From Alkaliphilus peptidifermentans DSM 18978 (GTDB lineage: Bacteria > Bacillota > Clostridia > Peptostreptococcales > Natronincolaceae), in contig NZ_FMUS01000023.1 in the NCBI RefSeq assembly GCF_900101495.1, forward strand, positions 1 to 64,000: a DNA stretch of 64,000 bases, given 5' to 3'. Positions 62,472 through 64,000 of the stretch are shown here, piece by piece (position 1 is the first letter of the stretch; every line of letters begins with the position of its first letter). The position numbers and the translations under genes were made by a program. Under the pieces are notes generated by a model. The model saw only the letters and a program-made list of their open reading frames with translations, was not told the origin of the DNA and ran no database searches.

Positions 62472-63572
62472 TTATAATAAAAAGTAATCCTCAATAGTTT
62501 TTTTATTATTTTCATCGGTTTCGATGGTATACAAGTCTTTTGCCAATTCTATGCCTATACTCCTATCAAGATGAATAATTCCCCATAGGGCGTATCTTCT
62601 AATTTCTGGTCTGTTATCTTTTAGAAGCTTTATTAAGTGTGGAACAATATTTCTATCCCCATAATTCACAAGGGCAATTATAGCATTTCTCTGTAGTACC
62701 CTTTTCCCCCTCCATCCAGAAGCATTTGTCTCAAATAATTCTTTATATTCTTTATTTGATATATTTAACAATTTTATTAGATCAATTTTATTGGGCAGAA
62801 TAGAGGGTATAAAATCCTCCCCTGTCATTTCTTTAGCATTTTTATTATGAGGACAGACAGTCTGACATATATCGCAGCCATAAAGACGCCTTCCAAGAAT
62901 CTTTCTTTTCTCAATAGGTATGTCACTTTTTTGCTGCAGAATGTTAGAAAGACATTTTTTTGCATTAATTATATAGGGTTCTTCAATTGCGCCTCCAGGG
63001 CATTGCTCTATACAGATGTTACAGCCAGCACATTTTGTATCCAGAGGTTTATCTGATTCTAATTCAATATTTGTTATCAAATACCCTATAAAAAACCACG
63101 AGCCATAGACATCATTTATTAATGTAGCATTATGACCATACCAGCCTAGCCCTGCCCTATAGGCCAAATGACGATCTACTAAAGGCCCAGTATCGACATA
63201 TCCTTTGTATTGAAAGTCCCTTACTCGACTGTTAATGAAGTTAGAAATTTCATCTAATTTTCCAGCCAATACTAAATGATAATCCCTTCCCCATGCTGTC
63301 CTTGCTAAGTCTCCATAATATTTAGTCTCCTCATACTGAGAATTATAATAGTAGGATTGTCCTATTACAATTATGGATTTTGCATTAGCCATGGTCCTCC
63401 GTGGGTCTATTCTTTTCTCTAAATCTTGTTCTTCAAAGCCCGATAGTAAATTTCTCTTTTTTCTATCTTCTAGAGTTGCTCTTATCTCTTCAAAGGGTTC
63501 TGCAGATGTAAAACCAATTAAGTCCACTCCAATTGTTTTACTAAATGTTATAATATCTTGTTTTAGATTCAT
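62472..63572 (-). CDS. queG: Epoxyqueuosine reductase QueG (366 aa)
   Basis: This cobalamin-dependent iron-sulfur enzyme performs the last step of queuosine synthesis on tRNA. The conserved VDLIGFTSAEPFEEI start and DTGPLVDRHLAYRAGLGW are present. Two [4Fe-4S] motifs, CAGCNICIEQCPGGAI and CDICQTVCPHNKNAK, follow. The C-terminal HEAT-like repeats (VPHLIKLLKDNRPEIRRYALW) match full-length QueG. ATG preceded by GGAGGG. It uses the cobalamin that the operon at 34755-44409 helps to make. Confidence 0.95.
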   Translation of the reverse strand: MNLKQDIITFSKTIGVDLIGFTSAEPFEEIRATLEDRKKRNLLSGFEEQDLEKRIDPRRTMANAKSIIVIGQSYYYNSQYEETKYYGDLARTAWGRDYHLVLAGKLDEISNFINSRVRDFQYKGYVDTGPLVDRHLAYRAGLGWYGHNATLINDVYGSWFFIGYLITNIELESDKPLDTKCAGCNICIEQCPGGAIEEPYIINAKKCLSNILQQKSDIPIEKRKILGRRLYGCDICQTVCPHNKNAKEMTGEDFIPSILPNKIDLIKLLNISNKEYKELFETNASGWRGKRVLQRNAIIALVNYGDRNIVPHLIKLLKDNRPEIRRYALWGIIHLDRSIGIELAKDLYTIETDENNKKTIEDYFLL

Positions 63573-63590
63573 TAAGTATCCCTCCGTCTC

Positions 63591-64000
63591 TTAGGGATTT
63601 AAAAACACACGTACCTCTCTAATGGGCCAAATTTTTATGGCTGCCTTACCTATTATCTGATTTTTATGTATATATCCAAAGCTTCTGCTATCATTGCTAT
63701 CATTTCGATTATCACCAAGAACAAAAACTGCATCCTTAGGTATCACTCCATTAATAAATTGATACGATCTCTCTAAATATTCATCTTCATAAATATAATC
63801 TTCTGCTACTTCTTCATTATTAATAAATAAACAACCATCTGAGATAGTAAATGAATCGGTTCCCTTTGCAACCACTCGTTTTATAAATATTTCATCAGTA
63901 GTCCCTGGTGGGTTGAAAACAACTATATCTCCTTCCTTTATTGAGTTCCTAAAGAAAGGGTATTTCACTACAAGCAACCTATCCTTATTACTAATGGTAG
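63591..64000 (-). CDS. lepB: Signal peptidase I (partial, N-terminus beyond window)
   Basis: This Ser-Lys leader peptidase is cut at the window edge. The frame is open from 64000 to a stop at 63591. At the edge it reads TISNKDRLLVVKYPF, which resembles the segment just after the catalytic serine. KEGDIVVFNPPG, the lysine region EIFIKRVVAKGTD, and the box-E motif VFVLGDNRNDSNDSRSFGYI are clear. The catalytic serine and the membrane anchor lie outside. About 136 residues of the protein are visible, roughly three-quarters. It is 18 nt upstream of queG. Confidence 0.9.
   Translation of the reverse strand, partial: TISNKDRLLVVKYPFFRNSIKEGDIVVFNPPGTTDEIFIKRVVAKGTDSFTISDGCLFINNEEVAEDYIYEDEYLERSYQFINGVIPKDAVFVLGDNRNDSNDSRSFGYIHKNQIIGKAAIKIWPIREVRVFLNP

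Noticed and set aside
1-64000. CRISPR array, tRNA or rRNA gene, transposase, phage genes
   Set aside because: I looked on both strands and found no regular direct repeats with spacers, no cloverleaf with a CCA end, and no transposase or phage motif.

Overview
The window is AT-rich DNA from a low-GC Gram-positive anaerobe, most likely an amino-acid-fermenting member of the Clostridia. I infer this from the selenocysteine-dependent glycine reductase operon, the selenium transport genes, a T-box and tandem glycine riboswitch, SLH-domain surface proteins, strong AGGAGG ribosome binding sites and frequent TTG/GTG starts. Most genes lie on the minus strand. I see no tRNA, rRNA, CRISPR array, prophage or transposase.

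Region 1 (1-6113) is the glycine reductase operon, read on the minus strand: a promoter and tandem glycine riboswitch with a terminator, then grdX, trxB, trxA, grdE, grdA, grdB and the start of grdC, which is cut by the window edge. grdA and grdB each contain an in-frame UGA that must be read as selenocysteine, so simple gene calling splits or truncates them. The operon reduces glycine with thioredoxin electrons to acetyl phosphate and ammonia. Two other parts of the window connect to it. tdh-kbl (57452-59798) makes glycine from threonine. yedE-yedF-Se/S carrier (27550-29153) is a selenium-handling cluster that could supply selenocysteine synthesis.

Region 2 (6238-30995) is mixed housekeeping and surface functions: two DegV proteins, TrmL, a CheX phosphatase, SpeD, a metallo-beta-lactamase-fold protein, a BlaI/M56 sensor pair with candidate operators, two MATE exporters around an AraC regulator, a very large YfkN-like nucleotidase with SLH domains between its two catalytic modules, a P1-family peptidase, a tethered cysteine-hydrolase-like protein, T-box-controlled tyrS, a lipoprotein flavin reductase, the selenium cluster and a GNAT enzyme.

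Region 3 (31081-44676) opens with a palindromic element, two DUF362 proteins, a HAD phosphatase and a Fur-family regulator. A cobalamin-riboswitch-controlled operon follows: cobU-cobO-cobS-cobC-btuF-btuC-btuD-cobQ-cbiB-cobD. It covers corrinoid uptake and adenosylation, aminopropanol attachment and nucleotide-loop assembly, but not corrin ring synthesis. Its BtuD carries an extra C-terminal domain of unknown function.

Region 4 (44759-64000) holds an LCAT-like acylhydrolase, Ogt, DUF2225, a VanW/G5 protein, an FtsA-like ATPase, endonuclease III, DUF503, an RND exporter with its lipoprotein adaptor, a polysaccharide deacetylase, kbl-tdh, a Lon-like protease, queG and a truncated signal peptidase I.

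The least explained items are the BtuD C-terminal domain, two clusters of palindromic repeats (31081-31208 and 35901-36069), the SLH sandwich nucleotidase, and the unassigned sensor half of the M56 protein. I did not find a convincing new multi-gene system. Most of the window is recognisable clostridial metabolism.
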